NCBI RefSeq assembly: GCF_031877795.1 | Contig: NC_133932.1 | Location: forward strand, 37,339,180-37,403,179 | Source of the DNA: Strix aluco | Taxonomy: Eukaryota > Chordata > Aves > Strigiformes > Strigidae | DNA: 64,000 bases | Reading direction: 5' to 3' | Shown here: piece by piece, positions 23,680-35,894 of the stretch | Numbering within the stretch: the stretch's first letter is position 1 | How the letters are laid out: each line of letters begins with the position of its first letter | Notes under the pieces: model-generated | Told to the model about the DNA's origin: nothing | What the model saw: only the letters and a program-made list of their open reading frames with translations | The model's database searches: none | Position numbers and translations under genes: made by a program

Positions 23680-26600
23680 CACCATATCGCTGTGGTTGGA
23701 AAATACTGCCTCACCGGGAAAATCCCACTTTCAGTGACACAAAATCTGAATGGCAAGGGAAAGAGCTCTCTTCCAGCTCCAAAGCAAACTTACTTAAAAT
23801 TAGGTGGGGCAATGTCCCCGCAACAATGAGAACTCACACCAGTTCCTCAATGGCTTTTCAGCTCAATCAAGACTGTCAAAACATTTCTTATTAGATCTTT
23901 CCTACTAGTGTTTCTTTTCTTTTGAGATACCCTCTGCTTCTCCTTCCTTCAGACTCTTATCTCCTTGCACATGTTCTGCCTCACAAGAGAATAGCCATAA
24001 CAAACCATGATTTATGGCCAACTTGGAAAATGTGATGACATCCAGGGTTCCATTTGAATTCCTTCATGTTTGCAAAGTTTAGACACTGTCCTATGAGCTG
24101 CCAAAACAGAGCAGGAAGTCAACAGAAAAGGAAGATAAGGGGACTGCTGGGGCTAGGGACATGTGTTTTGTTTTCTTGCCTTCTCATGCTTTAAAACTGA
24201 AGAAGAAAGGATCTTCCTCAGCTTTTTCCCTTCTCCCTTTGCCCCATAAAGATACCCTCAAGTAGAATTGATTATGTTTTCTTGATGAAAATTAAGCTAA
24301 TGGAAGGGAGGCACCAGGGGAGCACAGGCAGTTTGCATCTGATATAAAGTATATATTTTTAAGTGACATTAAACTCGTAAGTGGCTTGGGAGCCCTGGTT
24401 ACATCACATCTCCAACCAGGCTGAAAACTCCCAAGGGTTGGGAACTGCATCTACCTTCACCCTTGCAAGGTGCAGTGGGGAGCTGGTCCTGGCCAGGATG
24501 GTTGCTCAGTGCTGCTCCAGCCCAGGGATCACCTTTGGCACCGGTACCTCTCATCCAAAACAGCAGAACCATTTTGCATGGCACCATCTGTGCAAACTGG
24601 CCCCCAGACTGGGGAAATCAGCCCTGCACACATTTCCTCCCTCCCCACAGGGACAGCTGATACAAGGGGCACCTGCACCTCACAGTTTCACTACCCGCTG
24701 CCTCACCAGGCCAGAGGTCTGCCAGGAGAAAGGGGTCACCCCTCAGGTACTCCAAGAGAGGGGAAACAAAATGCCATTTTTGTCACTATTTTCCAATCAA
24801 ATAGCAAAAACTTCAGCTCTCTGCTCACCAGTAACTTGGTCTGGGCTATTCTGCCAGTCTGGTACAGTCAAGTGGCTCTCATTTCACCTTGTGGTTGGGG
24901 TTTTTTAGCGGGCAGGGGTGTTTTCCGAGGACACAATATGAGAACACTGGGACTTTTCCCAGTGCAAACCAAATGATAACTTGACCTGAGGCAGTTAACA
25001 TATCCAGTGCACTCATATTGAAGGACCTATGTGTCCTGCAACCAGACCTGAGACCATATGACCCAAAACTTTCCGCTGCTCTTTGCAGCCTGCACCAAGG
25101 CCACCCAGGCCCGCAGGTCTGCAAACCCAGCAATGCTACAGCCTCTGCCCCCTACACCGGGAGCACGGCAGGGCAGCAAACCCTGCTTCAGCAACCCTGA
25201 GGGCAGAGATCCCTCAGGAGACCAAGACCATGTCAGGACAGTGCATTGATCAGGCTGAAGGCATGTCTGCAGCAGTAAGAAAAAATAATGGATCCCACAG
25301 GGAAGCACCTTGTGACTGAGGCTCAAGAACTTGTCTCAGGGGGCCAACACAGAGGACCATGGAAGCATATTACTAGGTTGCACCCACTGTCATATACACC
25401 TTTCTGCCCTTGGCTGGCCACTTGCCACTTTGCTCGATATAAGACAGAATACTAGAGATATACAGACAGATGTAATTGGTTTCAAGAAGTTTTCCATTTC
25501 AAAAAGTTACTAATTACAGAATACTTTTTGGTACAAACAAAATTTTCTTTGGAAATAAGATTGTTTGCAGGGAGATGAAAAGCATCACAAACATGCTCAC
25601 AATTTGTGAATATGCATTCATTCACATATTTCTAGTAATGCTCATGCAGCCCTCCTTAGAGCTCTCTTGCAGGTCTGATGAATCACACCCTACAAACAAC
25701 ACCACTCAAGCAATAGTCATGCTGAATAGCGCATGACTAACCCCCAAGCAGAAGTTTATTCACAAAGTGTATGTAAATAGCAAACACATCTGTAAGCAGC
25801 AGCACTTACTTCAGGATAATTTGCAAACAAAAAAATGGGTTAAGTCTGTCATGCTGATTGCTTACAGAAAGTAGATCACTCAGCCTTAGTCATTTGCATC
25901 TCTTTCTGGATTGCAAATCCTACTGGCACAGAATACAGCAGGCCCTTTCATTTGTTTTGCTACTCCTCATCCTCCAGATGTTCAAGTCAGACTTGTTTTC
26001 TGCAGTATTGTTTTTTAATGACTTCTCAGCCAGATAATGAAACCTACTAATGTCATTACTTTGCAGTAGGATAACTATCCAAGGTCTGAAAACTCATAAA
26101 TATACTCAATTTATTATTTCCAGCTATCAATCATATAAATACATCAAGCTTTTCCAAAGAAGTTGCCCCATGAATATTCTGCTTCAGCAGCAATGCAAGG
26201 TAAATACTGGAATTCAGCTACAGAATGAAACAACAAAGCAAATAATTTATTTCTCAGTGACACAAGTGGAGCAGCACTATTCAACAAGTTCATGTTCAGC
26301 AGGCCCAGTGAAAAGGCCTATGCTCAGACTTGAAAAAAAGAAACTATAAAATCAAAAAACTGGCAATGGGTCAGAAGAAAAACAGAGATATCCATCCCCT
26401 ACTCCCCTTCAGTGAATAAGTGTTTAAATAACTTATTTGATGTAATATTGCCCAGAGCACTCCACAACTGGACACACAAATTTTAGAAACACCAGCTCTA
26501 ATTTAACTTCTTCAAAAGGCAAACCTCCAAGAACTCCTTTCATTTGAGACTGGAATGGTAACACCTGCAGAACATCAATAAGAGATTAATTTAGGCATCA

Positions 26601-26930
26601 ATTCAACTCATTACTGCTGTGCTGAGCTCCTGGCAAATAGATAGAAAGTGCAGTAGAAGATTTTTTTTTTTTCCCCTCAACAAGGGAGCAGGTGAGTGAG
26701 GAACAGACACTAAATTTGTACTAGGTGAGGGTAAAATTGATAGACAGAGAGTTAGCAAGCTTGGAAGACTGAATGCATTATCATATCTTGCTAGACTTCT
26801 GGCTGTCTCTCATGACTGCCTAGGTGCTATCTCCTGTTATATAGCTTATGAAATGTCTTCAAATTATGTCATATAATGTCTGACTGGTAATCAAGTTAGT
26901 GTTACTGCTATATGACATCTTTCATGATAT
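23680..26930. other. unique non-coding DNA, no gene seen
   Basis: GC-richer at about 24380-25260, where overlapping frames of 99-175 codons lie on both strands without recognisable domains. AT-rich from 25440 onward. A poly-T stretch lies near 26660-26671. No repeat family was recognised. Confidence 0.55.
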
Positions 26931-26934
26931 TTTC

Positions 26935-26957
26935 TCAATGCTTAACTTAAGCATTGA
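26935..26957. repeat. perfect 23-bp palindrome
   Basis: TCAATGCTTAA (26935-26945), a single C, then TTAAGCATTGA (26947-26957). The arms are perfectly complementary over 11 bp with a one-base spacer. It lies about 54 bp outside the LTR boundary. Confidence 0.97.
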
Positions 26958-27010
26958 CCAAAGTACAGGCTACCTATGGGCATGCTAACCAAATTAAGTC
27001 TCCATTGATT

Positions 27011-27720
27011 TGCTGAAAACAGACTCTACAACTCGAATAGAGTTATAAAGCAGGTAGGTTTACTCCGGCGCTGGGGTGCAAGGGGATTTCTCCACAAAGC
27101 TTGCACACCCTCAGCACATTTTACCAAAAACTTACAGAGTGTGGATATACATATTCATTGGATTACATAACACAAACATACATATGCATGGGTAAGGCTG
27201 GGTTAGTTTGAAAGGCTGATGTCAACAGCTTATGTTATCTTTGCACCTGCGCATTCCCTCCTGGTGGTCCTCGAGGATCTTTGGGAGGAAGGCTCGTAGT
27301 CTTTCTCACCTTGTTTTTCCCCCCAGAGCATGCGCAGATTCTCTTAGACAATTTCTTGAACAACAAAAATGTTTTTCAGCCGGTTTACTCATCCTATCTT
27401 ATTTAAGAGAACCAATGAAACTTCTACAATCCGTATATGGCTATCTTTACTCATTACCAAGGCCCAACTAGTTAGAGCACACCTGTTCCTCAAGGACAAA
27501 AACATGGTATTTTGCTGAACCCTGCAGTTCTTGGTAGATTTTCACAGTAAACTGCTTTGTTTTGATGGACACAGTAGTCCTTGGTAAAATTCCACAGAAC
27601 AATCTGGGCAAGCAGGATTCTTAGCAATATTAAAAAATACTGTAAGTAATACTGTAACTTGCTAGAAGTAAGTAAATAAGTTGCTAAGCAGTTTTCTGTA
27701 AGTAAATAAGTCTTAAAACA
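27011..27720 (-). mobile_element. solo LTR of an endogenous retrovirus (minus orientation)
   Basis: Read on the minus strand, the block starts with TGTTTTAAGAC and ends near GTCTGTTTTCA or ...CAGCA, the TG...CA ends of a long terminal repeat. Near its 3' end is the bird-LTR signature of a GC-rich 'cagcgccgg' directly followed by AGTAAA, a variant poly(A) signal, then 'cctgctttataactctat' (plus-strand 27028-27075). The U3 side carries short direct repeats, GTAAGTAAATAAG at 27668-27680 and 27698-27710, and AATACTGTAA at 27636-27645 and 27648-27657. The length of about 710 bp is usual for an LTR. No gag, pol or env sequence and no second LTR lie next to it, so it is a solo LTR. Clear target-site duplications are not visible. 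Whether it is ERVL- or ERVK-like is not settled. Confidence 0.7.
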
Positions 27721-27724
27721 AGTG

Positions 27725-29440
27725 ATCATTTCTCTGTATCATCATGTTCTCCCATATTATGGAAGATAATTTTTTAGGAGCAGACTCTTTGATTTAAACC
27801 TGCACTCAGGAACATCATTAGAAAAAAAGATGACTCTAAACACTGCTATACATCCCACGATTTATTTTGCAGGAAGATTCCCTTTTCCTTGGATTTAGGA
27901 TGGTATCGGGGATAAGAAGTGAGCCACTTTTAAAAGAAGTTGCTGTGAATACTGTGTCTCTCTTATTATTACAAGTTCACCAGTGTACAATCAAAGCCTT
28001 GTAACTTGCTCGTGTTGCAAATTAATAGCTATAAGCTTCCTTTGACACTGACTTGGTTAACAATTCTAAGACAAGATGGGATGAAAAATTCCTGGCGCAT
28101 CTTGCTCCATCCTCACTCACCATCCAAGGACTTGGGGTCTCAGGGGCCAGGGTCTCTGGCGGGAAGAGGAGCACAGAAAGTCTGTATTCCTGATCCCTCT
28201 CACTGGATTTCATTTCAGAGATTTGGGAACAGTAGGTTAATGCCTGACAGCTACAGTGGCCAGCTGGGAGCTATTCTTGCTATAGAGAGCAATGATAAAG
28301 AATGCTTTCTTTCAGGACTTTGTATTTTGGAGGCTATGTCTCTCAAACTGCGTCTCTCAGATTGTCATCTTACTTTGTCAGATACTATCATCATAGAGCT
28401 GAGCCTGTGCGTGGTGCAGGCTGGGGTCCCGGGGGGTTACATCCCCTGTGCCTGTGAACAAAAGTGCCTGGTGCTCCTCCTGTGGACCTCTGCCCAATGC
28501 TGCTGCGGCTGGTGGGCTTCACCACAACAGGTAGCTTACCCTGGCTTTTGGAGTCACCGTGGTTTCCATTAGCTGACTTGCACATCTAACTTTCAGTGTG
28601 CCCTAAAAACATTATAACTGGTGTTAGCAAGAACTGCTGCCTCGTCTCGCTGAATCTTTTCTAGTTGCATCTTTAAAAATAAGCAATGGTACTCAAGGGG
28701 ACCCTCTTTCTCCTCAAAGAAAGACTCATTTTTAATTACCAACTACTAAACAAAGCTATTCTCACTCCTTTCAGCTACCAGAACATGTACCTAATTAGAT
28801 AATACACCACATACTCATAAATAACCTGGTATTGGAGACACAAGGAGAGGGAGATGCCAAGTGTAGACAGAGATGTATTCCTTTGGAAGGGGTAATACAT
28901 CCTTACACATGAGATAAATGCTACTCTATATAGCCCAAAAGTGGTAATAAAAGGACTGTATATGTACTAAATATTTTTGTTTATGACAGGTTTATAAAAA
29001 ATCAGCAAATTAGAAGTAACAGGAACAGTGTTTATTTTCTGCCTCTCCAAAACCACAATTTTTGATACTCCTCTTTCATTGACATAAGCAGCTGCTTCTA
29101 CTTCTTTTCATTCCTGACTGATTTGAGTCTTTGGAAATTATTTTGGACTCGTACCTATGGCCAGCTTGGCCTGATGATTTTACCATATATACTTCTCTGC
29201 CCTTTTTCCTAACCAGCCATCAAACAGCACTCCCTCTGGGTGAAGTCCCCCTGTTTACCCTGATGTAAAGGTTTAAACAAATTATGTCCCTCTTACCTGA
29301 CATCAATACTGGGCAATCAGGAGTAAACAGTGCTGCAACAAATGGTTTTGCTTCAGTTCCTTTGATTGGGGATGTGTTAATCTCTCAGTGAACACTGATT
29401 ATAGGAAAAGGACATGGTGAGTGTGGTTCGGTGACCATTA
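27725..29440. other. unique non-coding DNA, no gene seen
   Basis: AT-rich. A 188-codon plus-strand frame (28006-28572) has no recognisable domain, and shorter frames overlap it on the other strand. No repeat family was recognised. Confidence 0.55.
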
Positions 29441-30190
29441 ATTTGGGTTCCCGACACCATTCAGGTATAGGTCTACAAGTGAAGGATGGGCAAGGGACCT
29501 CTCGCTCTGCGGGTTACCCGGCTGTTTCTCAGCCAGCCAGCGGTGCTGAGCGGTGCCCACTCAGAGCCCCAGCTGCCCCAGCCTGGTGTCGTGAGGCTGC
29601 CCGGGCTGCCATCCCGGAGCTCCCTCTCCCCTTGCACAGAGCAGCAGGCAGCACACATGTACGGGCACACACATGCACACACACACAGAGGACAACTCAG
29701 CACCAACCAAGCCAGCTGCAGTTCTGGGAGTGCTCCATGGGGATTAGCTTGAGCCGTGGCAGCTTGGCGTGCTGCTAGGTTTGTGAGCAGGGAGGTGAAG
29801 GGTGGCAGTGGGGCAGAGCATGTAAGTGTAGGAAGAGCAATGTGCACGCCATGCCGTGCCTGGATTGACAGACCAGCAACGCGCTGTTGCTACCAAGCAT
29901 CAAGAAGATGTAGACTGCTTGGAAAACAGCAAACTGCATTTCGTTGCTGTTTTACTGCTAGTTGGTTTGGGGTTGGGAAGGCAACAGCCTCTGCAGCTGT
30001 GCAGGGGGTGAGAGCCCCCAGTCACCAGGGCTTGGCCGGTGTCACTTCAGGGTGACGATGGTGAAAGAAGAGGAGGTTTGTGTGCCTGGGGACCCAGCAG
30101 TTGTTGGTGTTTGCCCTGGGCCACCACAGGACTTCTTGACACAGCTAGCACTTGTCTGCACCAGAAAGTGTTTGTCAGCATAGCCAAGTA
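29440..30190. other. GC-richer patch with a short CA microsatellite
   Basis: Moderately GC-rich with scattered CpGs around 29500-29640, but not dense enough to call an island. Interrupted (CA)n at 29666-29687. Frames of 73-124 codons overlap on both strands. No gene is supported. Confidence 0.5.
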
Positions 30191-32035
30191 TGGGTCCTCA
30201 AACTAGGTAGGTTGTGCCTTAGTGAGTTATACCATATATAGCTATTATGGCTAAAATTGCATCTCAACTGGCTTTTCATGGCTACCACTTCATTAAGCAA
30301 GAGAGTGACTTTTCTCCATGCTCCTGATAGCTATGGCAGTGAAACTTTTACTCGCTAACTATTCATTCTTTTTAAAGGGTAAAGCCATTCACAGCTTCAC
30401 CAACTGAGCAGGATGGGATGGGCATGCATGCAGATAACAGGGATGCTATTCATGCAGCAGAATGACCTGCAGCACTGGCATCCCCATGCCAGCCCCCTGG
30501 GGATGCCCATGGGCTGTTTTCCCTGAGCATAGTTCAACACAAAGCCTGCAGAGCCCCCACTCAGAAGAAGGGCTGCAACTGCACTGTCTGACCAGGACAT
30601 CCTGCAGTCTGGGGTAGTGCTGCAGGGATGGGAGGGAAAGTGCAGGACCCACCAGCTTCAAACCCCACTTTGATCTCTGCCATCCTGTTGTGTGCCAGGG
30701 AGTTTGCTGGGGCAGCCAGACTGGCCATGGGGGCACTCATGTACGTGTGTGCTCTGGGGTCTGTGCTGACCCTGTTCCACATCTGCTCCAACAGACAAGC
30801 GACCTCAGACTGTCACTGAGCAACAGGGTGATGCTGGTAATTTAGGAAATAGCAAACCATTTGTGTGTGTCTGCACACTGAAAAATAAATCCGGGAAAGG
30901 TTAAATCTGTCTTTGCAGCAGCACAAAACAAATGGGAGCGAACATCAAGATGGGTGTGCTGCTGTTGGACAGAGATTGGTGCCCTTGTTGTGGTAAAAGA
31001 TGCTGCAATGTAAAATCATGTGTTGCAAGGAGACTTGCAATGTCCTCATTTGTCTCTATTTCATATTACAGTGAAGACTGGAGCTTGGGGTTGGGTCTGG
31101 CTTTTATTTTTTTTTAAAATCAAAAGAATTCTGCAAGTAAATTTCCTCAGATTCTTCATCTGATGGATTGCTTGTGATGAAAATTGATACAGAAATAAAT
31201 CACTGTGCTGGATGCTACCTGAAAAAGCTGTGATTCTCTGTTTTCTGTGTCTTCTAGGAAATAACTGGCAGCTACTCATCTTAATTGCCTTGTTTCTGCT
31301 TGGTTTTAAAACTAAAAAGTTAACTCTTACCTGAAGTTTTCCTAGAAGCCTCTCAGCAATGAAGGGAAAACGCTGCAGCTTGTGGCATTACAGGCACCAG
31401 CAACGCACAGTTTCATACAAGCATTGCTTAAACTGTGGTCCTGAGTGCTTCAGTACATGTTTGAGTATGCCCATCTAGTCAGGGATGGTTAAATGTATGA
31501 TTAAACAGGAGCAACTGAAGTCCTTTGTGAAGCAAGGGAAAAGGCAAGGTGTGCAGCTGCAGGGTGGACCTCCGTGGGGAAGGCAGAGGCCGTGCAGCTG
31601 CATGGCCACAGCCACAACCCAGAGCAGAGCTACACAGGCAGTGGGAAGCTGATGCCTGGACTGTTCCCCATCCTCCCTTCCAGGTAAAAATACACGTGTC
31701 CAGCTGTGAGCCTGCTGGACTCATCTTCCTGCAAGAAAGTCCTCTGCATGTGTTTTAAAGGAGGAAAACAAAGATGCAGCTGACGGCGTGGGTGTTAATG
31801 CAATAAGATGCAAGACAGGTTCACCACAGGGTAGATTTTTCTTGTCAAATCTGATATCTAGATCTGAGATAAACCTTTCCTCTCTGGGTTCCAAAAAGGC
31901 TGCAAGACAAGGTATGAGTTTACCTGGAGAAGGAGGAGGTTGAGGTGGGCAAAACCCTGGCTAAGAGGATAGGGCCTCAGGCAGTGGGGAGAGGAGTCAG
32001 AGCAACAGAGGCTCCTTCCCCAGGACTGTTTCCAA
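30190..32035. other. unique non-coding DNA, no gene seen
   Basis: Mixed composition with no recognised repeat until the CR1 near 32040. About 31945-32035 lies immediately upstream of the recognisable CR1 reverse-transcriptase region and may be its decayed continuation. Confidence 0.5.
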
Positions 32036-32039
32036 GACT

Positions 32040-32870
32040 GACCTTACTCTATATTTTCTCTCATATCCTTGGCTCAGAATGTCAGCATGTGCTAATAAAA
32101 TTTGCTGATGACACAAAACTGGGAAGGAACATCAATTCAGAGCATTAGAACATGCTACAGGAGGACCCTGTGAACCAAAGTAACAGAAAAGGGAGGAAAT
32201 TCAGTAGCACAAAAAACAAGGTCATGCATTTGGGAACTACTTATTTTTTGCTGTAAGCAAGGAACTCATCAGCTTGCAGCAACAGAGCTTTTTCCCCTGA
32301 GCAAAGGGAAGTTATGAACAATAACATGATTCAGCTGTGAAGAGGGAACTTCAGCCTTAAAATGCTTCCAAAGAGGTATCTCTGTTAGCAGTACCTCAGG
32401 AAGGCTCATACTAATGCCACTGTACAAGTCTTTGGTTGTCTCTCATTTGCAATAGCGGGTACAATTTTTGCTTCCAGTTCTGGAACATGAATTCCCAAGG
32501 GACACAAAATAGGGTTGGAGAAGCATTATCAGAATAGTCAGAAGAAAAAAAAGCTTTGACTTGGGAAACTAACAGAACAAAGCTCAGAAGAAAGTCAGCT
32601 GCTGCCTGTAAGTGTGCTGGGCACAAACACTTGGGAAGACCTGTTTACACATCAGGACAATTTCATCATAAGTACGTATGGATACACACTAGCCATCACA
32701 GTTAGACTGTAAATTAGATTAAAAGTTTAAATCATTGGGATAACCAGATTCTGGAAAAGGCTTCCTGTCGGATCATGGGGTCAAATAATCTACCTACTCT
32801 TAATGTAGAGTTTGATGAGTTAGAAAAGGGAGCATATACTTGAACCGAGTGGCTCAGCAAGTCCTTTCTA
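32040..32870 (+). repeat. old CR1 LINE, end of reverse transcriptase to 3' region (plus orientation)
   Basis: A short open frame ends with KFADDTKLG (FADDTKLG at 32101-32124), the catalytic FADD box of CR1-type reverse transcriptase, preceded by the expected hydrophobic strand. Downstream landmarks in CR1 order are 'aggaccctgtgaacc', 'aaggtcatgcatttggg', 'ccactgtacaagtc' with a 'tctcatttgcaata' word, 'ggatacacactagccatcac', 'gttagactgtaaattag' and 'ttgggataaccagattctgg'. The frame is broken soon after the FADD box. The wording of the 3' half matches turtle-type CR1 better than young bird CR1, so this is an old insertion. It cannot encode an active protein. Confidence 0.85.
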
Positions 32871-32879
32871 ATCACTTGT

Positions 32880-33960
32880 CCTATCCTAGCACACTTCCTC
32901 AGTGCTATCCATCAATAACATAAGTGGTAAAACATAGAAATGTATGGGTAGCTTTGAAGCTCCAACTTTTTCTCAGGTTTCAAAAGATAATTGAAGCCTG
33001 CACTCTGTGCTCTGCCTGCAATGGATTCCAGTCAGAGAGTGTGGACTCAGGTTTCTAAGTATAAAATAGACACAGAATATGAAAGTGAGATTTCAAAGAT
33101 GCACCCAAACCACTTATTCTGAAGAAAAAAAAATAATCTGACTACATCAAGGTCTTTTAAAAACCCAATTGAAAGAACTGGAAGTAGTAAAGGTTTTGAA
33201 TAGTTCTATTTTGCATGCTTTGTGTTTTTCCACAGTAAATTTTGAGCACAACTGATTTTTCCTGTTTCCCATTCCCCAATAAGACATCTGCAAGAGGCTC
33301 AGAAAAGACAGACGTTTCCCATCTGTCCGGTCACTGCGATTCCACAGAGCCCTACAGGTGTACAGTGGTGATAATAAATATATAAACCATTTGATTTATA
33401 TAAACCAGTTCCAACCCACCTGGACTGTCAAAAGCTGAGGTTCTTGGGCTGGCAGGCTTGGCAGGGAAGACATTTTTCCTTATGCAGCATTCTTTTTTTG
33501 ATGCCTACAGCACCATCCAACATGAGGGAATTGCACAGTTTTTCAGGCCACATGTCTTTCTTTCACAGTGTTCTATTTAAAACACATAATCACAAAACCC
33601 ATGAATTATTATCATTTATCAACTGTGACTTCCTGCCCTAAAAGCTCTTTGTTTATAAGTCATCGCCCATCTATTAGTGAATTTTCCAGTAACCCAATGT
33701 ATTTGAGGACTACCTGGAAGGGCATGACTAATGCCTCCCTGCTCATATTTTTCCACTTTCCTAGGAAATCAGGAATGAGAAGTTACCAGAGCATCTCCAT
33801 CTGAGCGCTGTCCACCTCATGGGCTCCTCTTTTCTACAGTATTTTCTGCATACGGTTCTGCTTCCCCGCATCATGGCACAACCTGCCTCTCTGAAGCCTT
33901 GCAGAAGTTAAACAGCAAGAAGCCAGCTGGTAGGTTTTGCACTGCTTCTAGCCAAGAGCT
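32880..33960. other. unique non-coding DNA, no gene seen
   Basis: AT-rich. Frames are 78 codons or fewer. No repeat or motif cluster was recognised. Confidence 0.55.
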
Positions 33961-33968
33961 GTTTCTGC

Positions 33969-34607
33969 ATGATCAGCTCAGTCACAGGACTCTTGTATCC
34001 ACTTAAGTCCCATTCACATACCTACCCTGGAAATATGCCTCCTGTTACCTACATACTACTCCCATGCAAGTTGTTTCGCCTTCCAGTCATCTCTAGTCAT
34101 AGGTCTCATTTTTCTTCCCCTCCCCCAAGACATCCTCTCTTTCACCCCAGGCTGAGTCCAGTTCTGACACATCATCTCGGAATACTTCCCTACATCCATA
34201 CCGTAGCCTCCAGGCCCACTCTCCTTAGGCTAGCAGCTTGCCAACCTTTCGGCACTCCAGAGCTGCAGCTTTTGAATGGATACGTCAATGACTTCTTGAA
34301 ACACATTCTTACTCATGCTCTTCATTCAGCTCTCTTGGAAGCAAGCCCTTCCTTATCTCCACAGATCTTGTTGCTCCAGATCATAGCTGAGAACAATAAA
34401 CAATTAACAAACTCCGGGGAATACCTTAGGTGTATTTTCGCATCGTGCCTTACATCACATCCCGGCATGCCCACACATGTTCATGTCTCCGAGTTCCAAG
34501 CTCAAACCCACACTTCCCCAAAAGATTTAGTTCAGATCCTTTTTTTTCTTTTTTTTTCTGTGCTCCATCAACATTGCATGCAACCACCACTTTGCCGATC
34601 CTGTTGA
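33969..34607 (+). other. pyrimidine-rich stretch with a long unrecognised frame
   Basis: C/T-rich on the plus strand, with a 212-codon open frame that has no recognisable domain. The texture resembles the possible L2-like stretch near 9 kb, but I found no landmark. The skewed composition alone lowers the stop-codon frequency. Treated as non-coding. Confidence 0.3.
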
Positions 34608-34609
34608 TT

Positions 34610-35300
34610 TTACACAAAAAACTTTTCTATGTTATGATGAGAGACAGAGCTTATGTGGACAGACAGACAGAGGGTTCCATCCCTTTCCAGATTTTAAACC
34701 AGTTTTCCCTGCTTGCTCCAGTGCTCCACAGAGCAGTAACTATGTCCTTGCTGCTTTTCTCCTTCTGAAACACACCTCTGTGTTCCTGCCACTGAAATGA
34801 AGAGAAATTTGCCCCAGGTGAGACTAGCTAGGAAAGCAAGAGTGAACTGCAGTGACAGTGCCAATAAGAACATTGCCAGAGGTGTAAAGTTGTCTCATCC
34901 TTTGTGATCGTCTGCACAGACGGCTTTTGTGCCAGGGACACAACACCTTGCCTTTTGTTGAAATACCATGGTGTAGGAAGGGTGGAGAGCAGATTTTTCT
35001 TGAACAGTTCTTTAGCTGGCCTGTGAAGGAGACCCGTCTTATTAATACTTTCCTTAAATACTATGCAGTGGCACTGAAAAAACACCTTTTATTCCACACA
35101 TAGCTTCCTTCAAAGAAAGATGGTTTGTGGAAAGAGGAAATGGCTTTTCTTAGGTTTCCTAACATAGCTGGAAAACACAGGTGAGGTTTTGGGCATACAT
35201 CTCTTTTTATGGCTTCTTTCTCATATAATTGCTTTAGGATGTGTAACGGATGTACAGCACACATAAGGCAAAAAAAAAAAAAAAAAATCACCTCAACAAT
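34610..35300. other. unique non-coding DNA, no gene seen
   Basis: Mixed composition, ending in an 18-A run at 35270-35287. No retroposon body is recognisable upstream of the A-run. Confidence 0.55.
35270..35287. repeat. poly-A run (18 A)
   Basis: Eighteen consecutive A on the plus strand. CR1 elements lack poly-A tails and no SINE body is visible, so it is best treated as a simple homopolymer. Confidence 0.9.
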
Positions 35301-35309
35301 ATTAGCATG

Positions 35310-35600
35310 AATGCAGGTTTTCCAGCAGGACCATCCTTTTCACTTCTGTGGCACTCTTCTGTTGAAATTAGGAACTGCTTAATTATAGCCTGCTTGAATG
35401 GTGTCATTTGAACTGTGCCAAGGGGAGAGGAGGCAGGCCGTCTGCCCCAGCCTGGCCTATGGAGCAAAGGCTAATAGGCATAAAGGGATGATTTTCCCCA
35501 TCCGACCGCCTCAACCTCTTTATAGACTTGCTAGATTGAAATCATCAACAAATCATTTTCAGACATGTTTTACTATGTAAACAAAGGAGACTAGAAAGCT
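35310..35600. promoter_or_regulatory. possible conserved enhancer-like element
   Basis: About 290 bp without simple repeats, carrying a TAATTA homeodomain core (35380-35385) and a forkhead-type TGTAAACA (35576-35583) that overlaps a SOX-type ACAAAGG (35581-35587). Further AT-rich words lie near 35540-35560. This mix is typical of developmental enhancers in bird gene deserts, but neither conservation nor activity can be shown here. Confidence 0.25.
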
Positions 35601-35826
35601 TCCAGAGGTGGTTCCTAATGCAAGCAGCAACACAGAATTCATATCTTAGCTTTCGCCTTGAATATTTCCATCTGAAATATTCTGAAAACAAGTAAATCCA
35701 TTGAATTAAGCAGAGGAAAGAAACACACTAAAGCCCTTCAAAAAGGGAAAACAATGGCACTTGCAGTGACTTTCCTCCAGCACATCAACGAGGAGAGAAC
35801 AAAGGTCTGATTTATCAGACGTGTGA

Positions 35827-35892
35827 AGATCATGCAAACATTTAGGTTGGAAAAGACCTTTAAGATCATCTAGTCCAACCATAAATCTTAAT
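35827..35892 (-). repeat. very short CR1 3'-end fragment (minus orientation)
   Basis: The plus strand carries the classic bird CR1 3' terminus in reverse complement: 'taggttggaaaagac' and 'atcatctagtccaacc' with the usual spacing, then a degraded 'ataaatctta' start of the next segment. Only about 65 bp remain, so the copy is extremely 5'-truncated or was cut back later. The near-perfect match to bird CR1 supports an avian genome. Confidence 0.88.
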
Positions 35893-35894
35893 TT

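Noticed and set aside
28006..28572. 188-codon plus-strand frame as a gene
   Set aside because: No recognisable domain, overlapping frames on the other strand, length within chance range for 64 kb.
29666..29687. (CA)n tract as a notable expansion
   Set aside because: Short and interrupted, ordinary microsatellite.
33969..34607. 212-codon plus-strand frame as a gene
   Set aside because: Pyrimidine-rich composition lowers stop frequency; no domain or conserved motif.
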